The notes under the pieces are model-generated. The model saw only the letters and a program-made list of their open reading frames with translations, did not search any database and was not told the origin of the DNA. This document shows positions 8,844 through 16,701 of a DNA stretch of 64,000 nt, one piece after another; position 1 is the first letter of the stretch, and the number at the start of each line of letters is the position of its first letter. The stretch is from positions 62,001-126,000 of the forward strand of contig DDFC01000042.1 in the NCBI GenBank assembly GCA_002336895.1, written 5' to 3'. Made by a program: the position numbers and the translations under genes. The stretch comes from Verrucomicrobiaceae bacterium UBA1938. GTDB lineage: Bacteria; Verrucomicrobiota; Verrucomicrobiia; Verrucomicrobiales; Verrucomicrobiaceae.

Positions 8844-8933
8844 GCGCTGATCGACAGGCATGCGTGCCTGTCGTACTGCCGGCCAGCGCACGCCGGGGAA
8901 GTACGACGGACGCTCTCGTCTGTCGATCAGCGC
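8844..8933. repeat. 90-bp cloverleaf-forming palindromic element
   Basis: Outer arms of 14 bp (GCGCTGATCGACAG with its complement) close a 90-bp unit; a further 7 bp (GTCGTAC / GTACGAC) pairs inside. Each arm region can also fold on itself: CGACAGGCA-TGCG-TGCCTGTCG at 8852-8873 is a perfect hairpin, and a GC-rich CCGGC/GCCGG hairpin forms the central loop (8879-8895). It resembles a REP-type extragenic palindrome. The rest of the gene-free gap 8758-9144 holds no convincing gene; the stretch after 8934 leads into the GlyRS promoter region. Confidence 0.6.
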
Positions 8934-9144
8934 TCCCGCACGCAGCCAGCAGTCTCGCATCCCCCATAGCCCTTCCCCTCGCCGATGTGATACGCAATGG
9001 ACGAGCACGAGCAGGATCGAGCCCTCCGTCTTCCCCTGAAATGCGTTGCGCCCAGCGCTGGCCGGTGCTCCTTTCGCGCCCCCATTACGCCGGTGGCAGT
9101 CCAGCCATTCGGCACACCCCATACCCTCTATCGTCCCACCCACC

Positions 9145-11073
9145 ATGTCCACCGACGCCAAGAACTCTATCGCCCAGATGGAAAAGATCGTCTCCCTCTG
9201 CAAGCGCCGCGGCTTCATCTATCAAAGCAGCGAAATCTACGGCGGCTGCGGCGGCGTGTGGGACTACGGCCCCCTCGGTGCCGAGCTGAAGCGCAACCTG
9301 CGCAGCGCCTGGTGGAACACCATGACTCGCGAGCGCGAGGACGTCCTCGGTCTGGATGCCAGCATCCTCATGAATCCCGCCATCTGGAAGGCCAGCGGCC
9401 ACGTGGACACCTTTGCCGATCTCATGCGCGAGTGCTCTCTGACCAACAAGCGCGTGCGCGCCGACCATGTGGAGCCGCAGGACGGCGTGGTCATGAAGTA
9501 CAGCGGTGCCAAGTCACCAGCTGGCTGGGAGCTGGAATGTCAATTCACCATGTTAATGAAAGTTGGCGAGCACATTGAGAGCTTTCGCAAACGTGTACGC
9601 ACTCTTGTTGCTCAAAGTCGAACATGGGGGCTTAAGCGTGGGTATCGCATTTTTCGAAAAGAAGGTGAATCTGCCGAAGAGCACACGGCAAGAGCAAAAA
9701 TGCATGAATTGCTGATGAAAAACCCTCATCTGCAAACTTACGACCATAATGGTGTTGTTGTGACTGCTGACATAGTCAACGGCAAGCCCGAGGAGATCGA
9801 ACTGCTCAACGAGGAGAAGATCGACGCCGTGAATGGCAGCGTGGACTTCCACCCCGAAACCGGCGGCGCACTCGGCGAGGCCCGCCCCTTCAACCTCATG
9901 CTCAAGACCTACCTCGGCCCCACAGCCACCGAGGCGGACGTGACCTATCTGCGCCCGGAAACCGCGCAGGCCATCTTTGCGCAGTTCAAGAACGTGTATG
10001 ACTCCAGCCGTGTGAAGGTGCCCTTTGGCATCGGCCAGATCGGCAAGGCCTTCCGCAACGAGGTGACGCCGAAGAACTTCACCTTCCGCAGCCGCGAGTT
10101 TGAGCAGATGGAGCTCGAATTCTTCATCAAGCCCGACGAAGCCGTGGAGATCATCTCCGGCGAAGTCGCCGCCTGGAGCGAAGGCGCGGACCTCAGCGAG
10201 CCCAAGCCCAACTGGGGCTGGCAGATGTGGCACCGCTACTGGGTGGATCAGCGCACCAAGTTCTACGAAGGCATCGGCCTCGGCGATGTGCTGGAGTACT
10301 ACTGGCAGACTCCCGCAGACCTGGCCCACTACGCCCGCGCCTGCGTGGACATCCTTTGCGAATTCCCCTTCGGCACCGAAGAGCTGGAGGGCATCGCCGC
10401 CCGTGGCGACTTCGACCTGTCTGCCCATCAGACCGCCAGCACCAAGTCTCAGGAAATCTTCGACGAAGAACTCAAGACCGCCGCTGCCAAGCTCAGCGAC
10501 GAGCAGAAGGAAGCATTCATCCAAAAGCGCCTCGCCGCCGAAGCCGCCAAGACCAAGGGCGAGCCGATGCCCGAGGCCGCCGTGCGTGCCTGGTTCGAGC
10601 GCCTCTTCAAGGGCAACTACGTGCCTCACGTCATCGAGCCTTCCGCAGGTCTCGACCGCATGGCGCTCGCCGTCATCGCCAAGGCATTCTCTGAAACCGA
10701 GAAGGTCGATGAGAAGGGCAAGAAGGAGGTCATCACCGTCCTGCGCCTGCATCCGCGCGTGGCTCCGGTGAAGGTGGGCGTTTTCCCGCTGCTCAAGAAC
10801 AAGCCCGAGCTCGTGGCCAAGGCCCGCGAAGTCTATGCGCTGCTCAAGAAGCACATGAACTGCTTCTATGACGAGACCGCCTCCATCGGCCGCCGCTACG
10901 CCCGTCAGGACGAAGCGGGCACGCCGTTCGGCGTCACCATCGACTTCGAAACCTGCGGCGAAAAAGGCCCCGAACTCGCCGACACCGTCACCCTCCGCCA
11001 CCGCGACAGCGGCGATCAGGAGCGCGTGAAGATCAGCGATCTCCTCGGCAAGCTGCTGCCGCTGGTGTCGTAA
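9145..11073 (+). CDS. glyQS: Glycyl-tRNA synthetase, single-chain type, with a low-GC internal segment
   Basis: The 642-residue class II synthetase charges tRNA-Gly in the cytosol. Visible landmarks are GFIYQSSEIYGGCGGVWDYG near the N-terminus, LGLDASILMNPAIWKASGHV, the core segment ARPFNLMLKTYLGPT, RPETAQAIFAQFKN, FGIGQIGKAFRNE (motif 2 region), SAGLDRMALAVI (motif 3) and a C-terminal anticodon-binding domain starting near LRLHPRVAPVKVGVFPLL. This is the homodimeric type, not the alpha2-beta2 GlyQ/GlyS type. The ATG at 9145 is chosen because homology begins a few residues later; the reading frame is open upstream. Residues 133-212 (9541-9780) are encoded at about 45 % GC with AT-ending codons, against clearly higher GC on either side, in perfect frame. 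This lies in the insertion between the two halves of the catalytic domain. Confidence 0.93.
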   Translation: MSTDAKNSIAQMEKIVSLCKRRGFIYQSSEIYGGCGGVWDYGPLGAELKRNLRSAWWNTMTREREDVLGLDASILMNPAIWKASGHVDTFADLMRECSLTNKRVRADHVEPQDGVVMKYSGAKSPAGWELECQFTMLMKVGEHIESFRKRVRTLVAQSRTWGLKRGYRIFRKEGESAEEHTARAKMHELLMKNPHLQTYDHNGVVVTADIVNGKPEEIELLNEEKIDAVNGSVDFHPETGGALGEARPFNLMLKTYLGPTATEADVTYLRPETAQAIFAQFKNVYDSSRVKVPFGIGQIGKAFRNEVTPKNFTFRSREFEQMELEFFIKPDEAVEIISGEVAAWSEGADLSEPKPNWGWQMWHRYWVDQRTKFYEGIGLGDVLEYYWQTPADLAHYARACVDILCEFPFGTEELEGIAARGDFDLSAHQTASTKSQEIFDEELKTAAAKLSDEQKEAFIQKRLAAEAAKTKGEPMPEAAVRAWFERLFKGNYVPHVIEPSAGLDRMALAVIAKAFSETEKVDEKGKKEVITVLRLHPRVAPVKVGVFPLLKNKPELVAKAREVYALLKKHMNCFYDETASIGRRYARQDEAGTPFGVTIDFETCGEKGPELADTVTLRHRDSGDQERVKISDLLGKLLPLVS

Positions 11074-11088
11074 GTGAATCTCTTCTGC

Positions 11089-11117
11089 ACGAGGGGATGC
11101 TGAACTCATCCCCCGTG
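11089..11117. terminator. Hairpins between convergent glyQS and nitroreductase genes
   Basis: CACG-A-GGGGATG and CATCCCC-C-GTG pair as an 11-bp interrupted stem with a 7-nt loop just after glyQS. A second inverted repeat, CTCAAAGTG/CGCTTTGAG (11165-11191), lies further downstream. Neither is followed by a clear T-tract, so a termination role is inferred from position only. Confidence 0.4.
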
Positions 11118-11206
11118 CCGATGAAGGCTCCCCCTGGCATTCTGGGGGCAGGTGATTGTCCATGCTCAAAGTGTGGCCGTGGCCGCTTTGAGTAAAAAAG
11201 CTGCTC

Positions 11207-11839
11207 TTACCTGTGTTCGATCACATCGCTGGCCTTGAAGCGCACCTTGGGCAGGGAGGCGTAGCGGTCGTCGGGGTGTCGGTAGCCAGCAGGGCAGAGG
11301 ACGGCGGTGGTGAAGCCCTGGGCTTCGAGGCCGAGGAGTTCGTCGTATTTCTCAGGCGCAAAGCCTTCCATGGGGCAGGTGTCGATGCCGAGCAGCGCGG
11401 CTGCGGCCATGAACTGACCGAGCGCGATGTAGGCCTGCATCTTGGCCCATTCCTGGGTCATGTAGCCGGAGGCCAGCGTGCCGGTGAGCATTTTGCGAAA
11501 GCCTGCGAGCGCCTCGGGCGTGCCGCCGCGCACCTCGATCATGCGCGTGATGTTGGCGTCGATCTCGGGTTCGCCCATGCTGCGCTTGGTGGCCATGACC
11601 ACGAGGTGGGAGCAGTCCGCCACCTGACGCTGACGCCAGGTGTGGGCCACGAGCTTTTCCCGCAGCTCCTGATCCTGCACGATGATGAACTTCCACGGCT
11701 GCAGCCCGAAGCTGGATGGCGTGAGGATGAGAGACTCCTCCAGTGCGGCCCAGGTGTCTGCGGGGATCTTCTTGGTGGAGTCGAAGACTTTGGTGGCGTA
11801 GCGCCAGTTCAGAGCGACGAGGAGTTCGGCGGTGGTCAT
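11207..11839 (-). CDS. Nitroreductase-family NAD(P)H oxidoreductase (NfsB-like)
   Basis: A 210-residue flavin reductase of the nitroreductase fold. The N-terminal RYATKVFDSTKKIP and the segment LTPSSFGLQPWKFIIVQDQELRE are the FMN-binding motifs typical of NfsB/dihydropteridine reductase-like proteins; PMEGFAPEKYDELLGLEAQG lies near the C-terminus as in NfsB. These cytosolic enzymes reduce nitroaromatics, quinones or other electrophiles with FMN. It stands alone, convergent with glyQS. The physiological substrate cannot be inferred. Confidence 0.88.
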   Translation of the reverse strand: MTTAELLVALNWRYATKVFDSTKKIPADTWAALEESLILTPSSFGLQPWKFIIVQDQELREKLVAHTWRQRQVADCSHLVVMATKRSMGEPEIDANITRMIEVRGGTPEALAGFRKMLTGTLASGYMTQEWAKMQAYIALGQFMAAAALLGIDTCPMEGFAPEKYDELLGLEAQGFTTAVLCPAGYRHPDDRYASLPKVRFKASDVIEHR

Positions 11840-11937
11840 CGGGGAAGTTATAGTGTGGCAGGTTTAAAGTGGAAAGCGGGTTCTGGAGCGGGCATAGAAT
11901 GAAAAAACGCCACTGATCGGCGAGCGGATGAGGGTAA

Positions 11938-12142
11938 ATTTGGAGTGCGGTTGCGCAGATGCGAGGCGCAAGCCTGCATCGGAGCCACCGCTTTCGAGCG
12001 GCTCGTGGTTTGCGAATGCACGGCAGGCTTTCGCGTGCCCATCAGCGTGCCACCTTTGGATGCTGTATGGACTTCGCACACTGCCCTGCACGTCGAAAGC
12101 GGTAGCTGCGGTCGTTCCTCCCTTCGCAACCGCACTCCAAAT
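11938..12142. repeat. 205-bp MITE-like element with 18-bp perfect terminal inverted repeats
   Basis: The left end ATTTGGAGTGCGGTTGCG (11938-11955) is the exact reverse complement of 12125-12142. A second pair of arms, CCGCTTTCGA (11988-11997) and TCGAAAGCGG (12093-12102), lies inside, so the whole unit can fold into a long hairpin. It encodes no plausible protein. It occupies most of the gap 11840-12145 and its right end stops 3 bp before the stop codon of the ceramidase gene. No transposase is present in the window. Confidence 0.65.
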
Positions 12143-12145
12143 AAG

Positions 12146-13660
12146 TCACTCCAGCTCAGGCGGCACGTTGCCGTAGGTCCAGGGCTGGCTGAAGGGCGGG
12201 GCCTTGGGGGGCTCGGGCTTGGGCTCGGAGGTCATTTGGTTGGCGAGCTCGACGCCCTTTTTTGCCATCTGCGTACCGGCGGTGATTTCGAGATTGGAGT
12301 AGGCGGTGAGGCGTGTCTCGTAGCCGCCGCCGTGCGGGCCAAAGGCCTCCTCCGTGGGCACGTAGCCGACGATGCCATTCGAGAGCTCGCACGGGAAGGT
12401 GAAGAGGTGGTGGCTGCCTTTTTTGATGTCGAGCCCGTACTGCACGAAGTACTCGGCGGGATCGGAGACAAAGCAGGCGGGGCCAACCTTGATGCACTGC
12501 ACTTCGCAGTCCACGACAGGGTGCGTTTTGTTCAGGTGGTCCAGCAGCAGGATCTCCTTGGCAAAGAGGAAGTCGGTGCTGTCTCCGGGCGCACGCGGCT
12601 GGCTGGCGAGAGCGAGGCTTTTCTCCACACGCTGCGGCGATGGCGGGCGGCGCTTGATCTTCAGCACCTCCTGCCGGGTGTCGATGGGGGCGGCGGTGAT
12701 TTTGGGCATGGTGAGCAGCACACGGATGGCCTCGGCACCGACACGGCCACCCACGAGGCGGCTCCATTCCTCGGGCTTCGGAGTTTGCGCGGTGCTGAGG
12801 TTGTCCACCTGGGTGATGTCGCCGCAGGCTCCCTGCATGAAGACGACGGGGGCGTGGGTGTCCAGACCGCCCTGGATGGTCTTTTCGAGGTATTGGATCC
12901 AGTTGGCGGAGATGCCGCCGGGATTGGTGGTGGCGTGGCAGGCGTAGTTCACCACCACGCCGACGAGCTGGCCTTGCAGGTCCCAGGCGCCGATGACGCC
13001 GACCTGCGGATCGATGGGGCCGGCGTATTCGAGGATGTCGGGGTTGCCGGGGCGGGGGTGGCTCCAGCTCTGGCCGTTTTTCATGCGCAGGCGGCGGTTG
13101 AAGGCCACCTTGTCCTCATGGCCGAAGCCAAAGCCGAGCTGCACGGGCACTTTGGCTGTGTTGGCGGCCACCACGCCGGCCACGATCTCGTGCGTGAGGC
13201 GCAGCAGGTAGCCGGGATCGGCGCAGGAGCTTTCCTCATAGGCCAGCTTTTTCACCAGGTCGGAGGCGGTGTCATACTCGCCGGGCATGACCATGCCCAC
13301 GGGGCCGGAGCTGTGGGAGTGGGAGGCGCAGAGGAGCACGGCATCGCCCTTGATGCCGGTGGCTTTTTCGATCTGGGCGCGGGCGTCCAGCACCACCTGG
13401 CGGGGCACCACGAGGGAGTCGAGTCCGATCACCACGGCCGTTTTTTTCCCGTCATCAAAGAGGGCCACGCGGACCTTGCAGGGGTCGTGGAAGGTCCGGT
13501 GGTAGCTTTTGCCGTAGCCCCCTGGCTGCTCCATGCCGATGTCCGGGGTGATGTCCCGCTGGGCAAATCCAGCCTTGATGGAGGAGGTGAGCGGGGCTGC
13601 GGGAGGGGCGGCTTGGAGGCAGAGGGGGAGGAGGACTGCTGATAGGAGGGACAGGCGCAT
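12146..13660 (-). CDS. Secreted neutral ceramidase-like hydrolase
   Basis: A 504-residue protein with a signal peptide (residues 1-18, ending LQA). The mature part matches the N-terminal domain of neutral/alkaline non-lysosomal ceramidases: AGFAQRDITPDIG, then LLCASHSHSSG with the metal-binding histidines, and VNYACHATTNPGG. Family members hydrolyse N-acyl bonds of ceramide, but in Verrucomicrobiota and Planctomycetes many shorter homologues are annotated only as neutral/alkaline ceramidase-domain proteins and may act on other amides. It lacks the extra C-terminal immunoglobulin-like domain of true ceramidases. It is monocistronic. Upstream, AAAAAATTAC occurs twice as a direct repeat (13663-13672 and 13699-13708) in an AT-rich promoter region shared with the divergent GYF-domain gene. 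Confidence 0.8.
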   Translation of the reverse strand: MRLSLLSAVLLPLCLQAAPPAAPLTSSIKAGFAQRDITPDIGMEQPGGYGKSYHRTFHDPCKVRVALFDDGKKTAVVIGLDSLVVPRQVVLDARAQIEKATGIKGDAVLLCASHSHSSGPVGMVMPGEYDTASDLVKKLAYEESSCADPGYLLRLTHEIVAGVVAANTAKVPVQLGFGFGHEDKVAFNRRLRMKNGQSWSHPRPGNPDILEYAGPIDPQVGVIGAWDLQGQLVGVVVNYACHATTNPGGISANWIQYLEKTIQGGLDTHAPVVFMQGACGDITQVDNLSTAQTPKPEEWSRLVGGRVGAEAIRVLLTMPKITAAPIDTRQEVLKIKRRPPSPQRVEKSLALASQPRAPGDSTDFLFAKEILLLDHLNKTHPVVDCEVQCIKVGPACFVSDPAEYFVQYGLDIKKGSHHLFTFPCELSNGIVGYVPTEEAFGPHGGGYETRLTAYSNLEITAGTQMAKKGVELANQMTSEPKPEPPKAPPFSQPWTYGNVPPELE

Positions 13661-13786
13661 GTAAAAAATTACGCTGACACCCTGGCGGTTTTGGTGATAA
13701 AAAATTACATTACAGGTTGGTGTGATTATTGCATATTTCCGGAATCTTCAGACCCCAGTAAACGAAGTTTAGTCTCCCGCTGAACC

Positions 13787-14362
13787 GTGCACGCTGCTTA
13801 CTACATCGCCAAAGGCCAGAAAACTCTCGGCCCCTGCTCCAAGGACGACCTGCGCAACTTCCTTGCGTACGGGTCCATCCGTGAGAGCGATCTGGTGAAA
13901 CGTGAGGACGAGGAGCAGTGGCGTCCGGTTTCCAGCCTCATGGAGCTGCAGATGGAGGGGCAGGTGGTGGCGGACGGACTCACCGTGCTGCCTACGCGCC
14001 GCCGCGTGGCCCGCTACCGGGACTATGACCGCGTGCCCTTTAATCAGCGCGGAGGCACCGTATTGCGCCGTCTGTTCATGGGCTTTTTCTTTTTCCCGCC
14101 GATGCTCTGGATGGCGGCGGTGGCTCTGTACACCGACCACATCTTCTGCCAGAGGAAGGATGAAAACGGCTACCTCATCGTGTGGGGGCGCTGGGTGGAG
14201 GTGCTGGCCACGGTGCTGATCATCCTGAACGCTCTCATGTGGTGGATGGCGCTCAGCTATGCCTCGTGGATTCTGGGGCCCGGGCTGGCGGAGCTTTCCA
14301 AGGGCATGGGAGAGGCGGCGGATGTGATCAAGGGGCTCTTTAACGATCTCTTTTCCAAGTAG
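13787..14362 (+). CDS. GYF_2 (DUF4339) domain membrane protein
   Basis: The 191-residue protein begins with a GYF_2-type module (residues 1-60): YYIAKGQKTLGPCSKDDLRNFLAYGSI...W, a fold common at the N-terminus of PVC-group membrane proteins and thought to bind proline-rich peptides. Two hydrophobic helices follow (about 95-118 and 138-160), then an amphipathic C-terminus. The start is a GTG; no ATG is available before the conserved YYIA stretch. It is divergent from the ceramidase gene. Function is unknown. Confidence 0.75.
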   Translation: MHAAYYIAKGQKTLGPCSKDDLRNFLAYGSIRESDLVKREDEEQWRPVSSLMELQMEGQVVADGLTVLPTRRRVARYRDYDRVPFNQRGGTVLRRLFMGFFFFPPMLWMAAVALYTDHIFCQRKDENGYLIVWGRWVEVLATVLIILNALMWWMALSYASWILGPGLAELSKGMGEAADVIKGLFNDLFSK

Positions 14363-14475
14363 AAAGGCCTGTTGTGGCGGCATGGGGCCACGTGTGGATT
14401 GCCATTCGGTGTGCAGGATTTGGCATCCTAAGGTCATGCTGACACGTGCCGCCAAAAGGCTGCGTTGGTTGTCGC

Positions 14476-16647
14476 ATGAAAGCCAGCCAACACCTTTCAA
14501 TATTCGCCACCACACTGCTTGCCACCATTGCCGTGCAGGCCGCTCCGCTGGACACCTCCGCCGCCTCCAAGCAGATCGATGCTCTGCTGGCCCAGGGCTG
14601 GCAGAAGCACAAGATCCAGCCGAATGCGCCGGTGGACGATGCCACCTTTCTGCGCCGCGCCTACCTGACGGTGGTGGGCCGCATCCCCACGCTGGAGGAG
14701 GCCACCGCCTTCCATGCCTGCCAGATGCCGGACAAGCGCGCCAAGCTGGTGGACAAGCTGCTGGCCAGCGAAGGCTACGTGCAGAATTTTTTCAACTACT
14801 GGGCCGATGTGCTGCGCGCGCAGAGCCAGGGTGTGGCAGGCAGCACCACCTCGCAGAACTACCTGAACTACATCCGCACCGCGCTGCGTGAAAACAAGCC
14901 CTGGGACCAGATGGCCCGCGAGCTGGTGAGCAGCGAGGGCACCTGCTTTGACACAGGCGCCATCGGCTACTACATGCGCGACCGCGGCATGCCGCTGGAC
15001 AATCTCTCCAACACCACGCGCATCTTTCTCGGCACGCGCATGGAGTGCGCGCAGTGCCACGACCACCCCTTTGACAAGTGGACGCAGAAGCAGTTTTACG
15101 AGATGGCGGCCTTCACGCACAACATGAGCTCCACCAACTACCGCTCCCAGACGGCGGAGGAGGTGCAGAAGATGATCCGCCAGGACAAGTCGCTGGACAA
15201 TGATTCGCGCGATCTCATGCGCCAGGCCATCACCGAGGCGGTGCGCCCGCTGCGCGACACCCAGGTGGTGCAAAACAAAGGCCAGCTGCGCCTGCCGCAT
15301 GACTACAAGTACAAGGACGCCAAGCCCAAGGACGTGGTGCCCGCCGCTGTGATGTTTGGCAAGCCGGTGGAGCTCAAGAAGGAGTCCAACCCGATCGATG
15401 AATTTGGCCGCTGGCTGACCTCTTCTGAAAATCCGCGCTTCACCACCATCATTGCGAACCGCCTGTGGAAGCGTGTGTTTGGCGCAGGCCTGTATGAGCC
15501 TGTGGACGAGATGATGGACAGCAGCGTGGCCTCCAATCCCGAGCTGATGCGTTTCCTGGAAAAGCAGATGGCGGAGATGAAGTATGACATGAAGTCCTAC
15601 CTGCGCATGCTGCTGAACACGCAGGCCTTTGCCCGCGCCAGCACGAAGGAAGTGGCACCCGGCACGCCCTATTATTTCCAAGGCCCAGTCTTCCACCGCA
15701 TGAGTGCGGAGCAGGTGTGGGACTCGCTGGTGACCCTCGTGAGCCCGGACCCCGAGCAGTCCAACTGGAGCCTGCGTGAGCGCGAGCATCGCGATCTGGA
15801 AAACCGCCAGCGCCTGGCCCGCCTGCTGGACAAGACGGAGCCCGCGCTGCTCTATGAGGCCGCCAAGGAAGTGTCCGCCGCCATGCGCGAGCAGAACAAG
15901 GAGTTTGACCAGCTGCGCAAGGAGCTGGACGAAGCCCGCGCCAAGGAGGACAAGGTGAAGGCCCGCGAGATCCAGCGCCGCCTGGGCGAAAGCCAGCGCA
16001 TCCTGCGCGAGCAGGTGAGCAAGTGCTTCTACGCCGCTGCCAAGAAGTCCGGCAACCAGGCCATCCAGCAGGAGCTGGCCGCCGTGAGCGGAGACGGCCC
16101 CATGGAAATGGCGATGATGAACCTCATGCAGGACAGCCGCGTGGACGCCAAGGACGCGCCGCTGAGCCCGCAGATCCTGGCCACCGTGAAGGCGGACGAA
16201 ACTGTGCTGGGCATGAAGGATGAGAAGAGCATCAAGAGCTTTGAAAACTACCAGCGCACGCTGCACCAGACCTGGAGCCGCGCCGCCGAGCTGCCCTCTC
16301 CTGCACCACGCGGGCACTTCCTGCGCGAGTTTGGCCAGAGCGACCGCGAGATCATCGAAAACGCCAACGATGAAGCCAGTGTGCCGCAGGCGCTGACGAT
16401 GATGAATGGATCGCTGCTCAGCCAGCTGACCAGCGCCTGGTCCACGCTCAGCATCAATCTGCGCAAGGCGAAGACGAATGAGGAAAAGATCGACACGCTC
16501 TTCCTCAGCCTCTACTCCCGCAAGCCGAACGCCAAGGAGAAGGCCCACATGCTGCAGACGGTGGAAAGCTACGCCACCTCCAAGACCCTGTGGGAGGACA
16601 TCACCGTGGCCGCGCTCAGCACGCAGCGCTTCATCTTTGTGGAATAA
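14476..16647 (+). CDS. DUF1549/DUF1553 secreted protein
   Basis: A 723-residue exported protein with a signal peptide (MKASQHLSIF... to about residue 22). The N-terminal DUF1549 domain shows DDATFLRRAYLTVVGRIPTLEE and the hallmark RMECAQCHDHPFDKW, which contains a CxxCH. The C-terminal DUF1553 domain (about residues 300-715) includes ANRLWKRVFGAGLYEPVDEM. A charged coiled-coil segment sits at about 465-520. The family is greatly expanded in Planctomycetes and Verrucomicrobiota, usually paired with a DUF1501 protein as here (54 bp downstream). Proposed roles include polysaccharide or sulfatase-linked metabolism, but the biochemistry is unknown. The ATG at 14476 is taken as start because it gives the signal peptide. 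Confidence 0.88.
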   Translation: MKASQHLSIFATTLLATIAVQAAPLDTSAASKQIDALLAQGWQKHKIQPNAPVDDATFLRRAYLTVVGRIPTLEEATAFHACQMPDKRAKLVDKLLASEGYVQNFFNYWADVLRAQSQGVAGSTTSQNYLNYIRTALRENKPWDQMARELVSSEGTCFDTGAIGYYMRDRGMPLDNLSNTTRIFLGTRMECAQCHDHPFDKWTQKQFYEMAAFTHNMSSTNYRSQTAEEVQKMIRQDKSLDNDSRDLMRQAITEAVRPLRDTQVVQNKGQLRLPHDYKYKDAKPKDVVPAAVMFGKPVELKKESNPIDEFGRWLTSSENPRFTTIIANRLWKRVFGAGLYEPVDEMMDSSVASNPELMRFLEKQMAEMKYDMKSYLRMLLNTQAFARASTKEVAPGTPYYFQGPVFHRMSAEQVWDSLVTLVSPDPEQSNWSLREREHRDLENRQRLARLLDKTEPALLYEAAKEVSAAMREQNKEFDQLRKELDEARAKEDKVKAREIQRRLGESQRILREQVSKCFYAAAKKSGNQAIQQELAAVSGDGPMEMAMMNLMQDSRVDAKDAPLSPQILATVKADETVLGMKDEKSIKSFENYQRTLHQTWSRAAELPSPAPRGHFLREFGQSDREIIENANDEASVPQALTMMNGSLLSQLTSAWSTLSINLRKAKTNEEKIDTLFLSLYSRKPNAKEKAHMLQTVESYATSKTLWEDITVAALSTQRFIFVE

Positions 16648-16701
16648 CCGCCGCCTGATTTTTTAAAACGAACAAACACGAACCTTTAAACTGACACGAC
16701 C

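Noticed and set aside
8844..8933. Integron attC site
   Set aside because: The cloverleaf shape is suggestive, but the GTTRRRY core sites are absent and there is no integrase.
14497..16548. A 683-residue open frame opposite the DUF1549 gene
   Set aside because: Antisense shadow; the sense gene has signal peptide and CxxCH domain.
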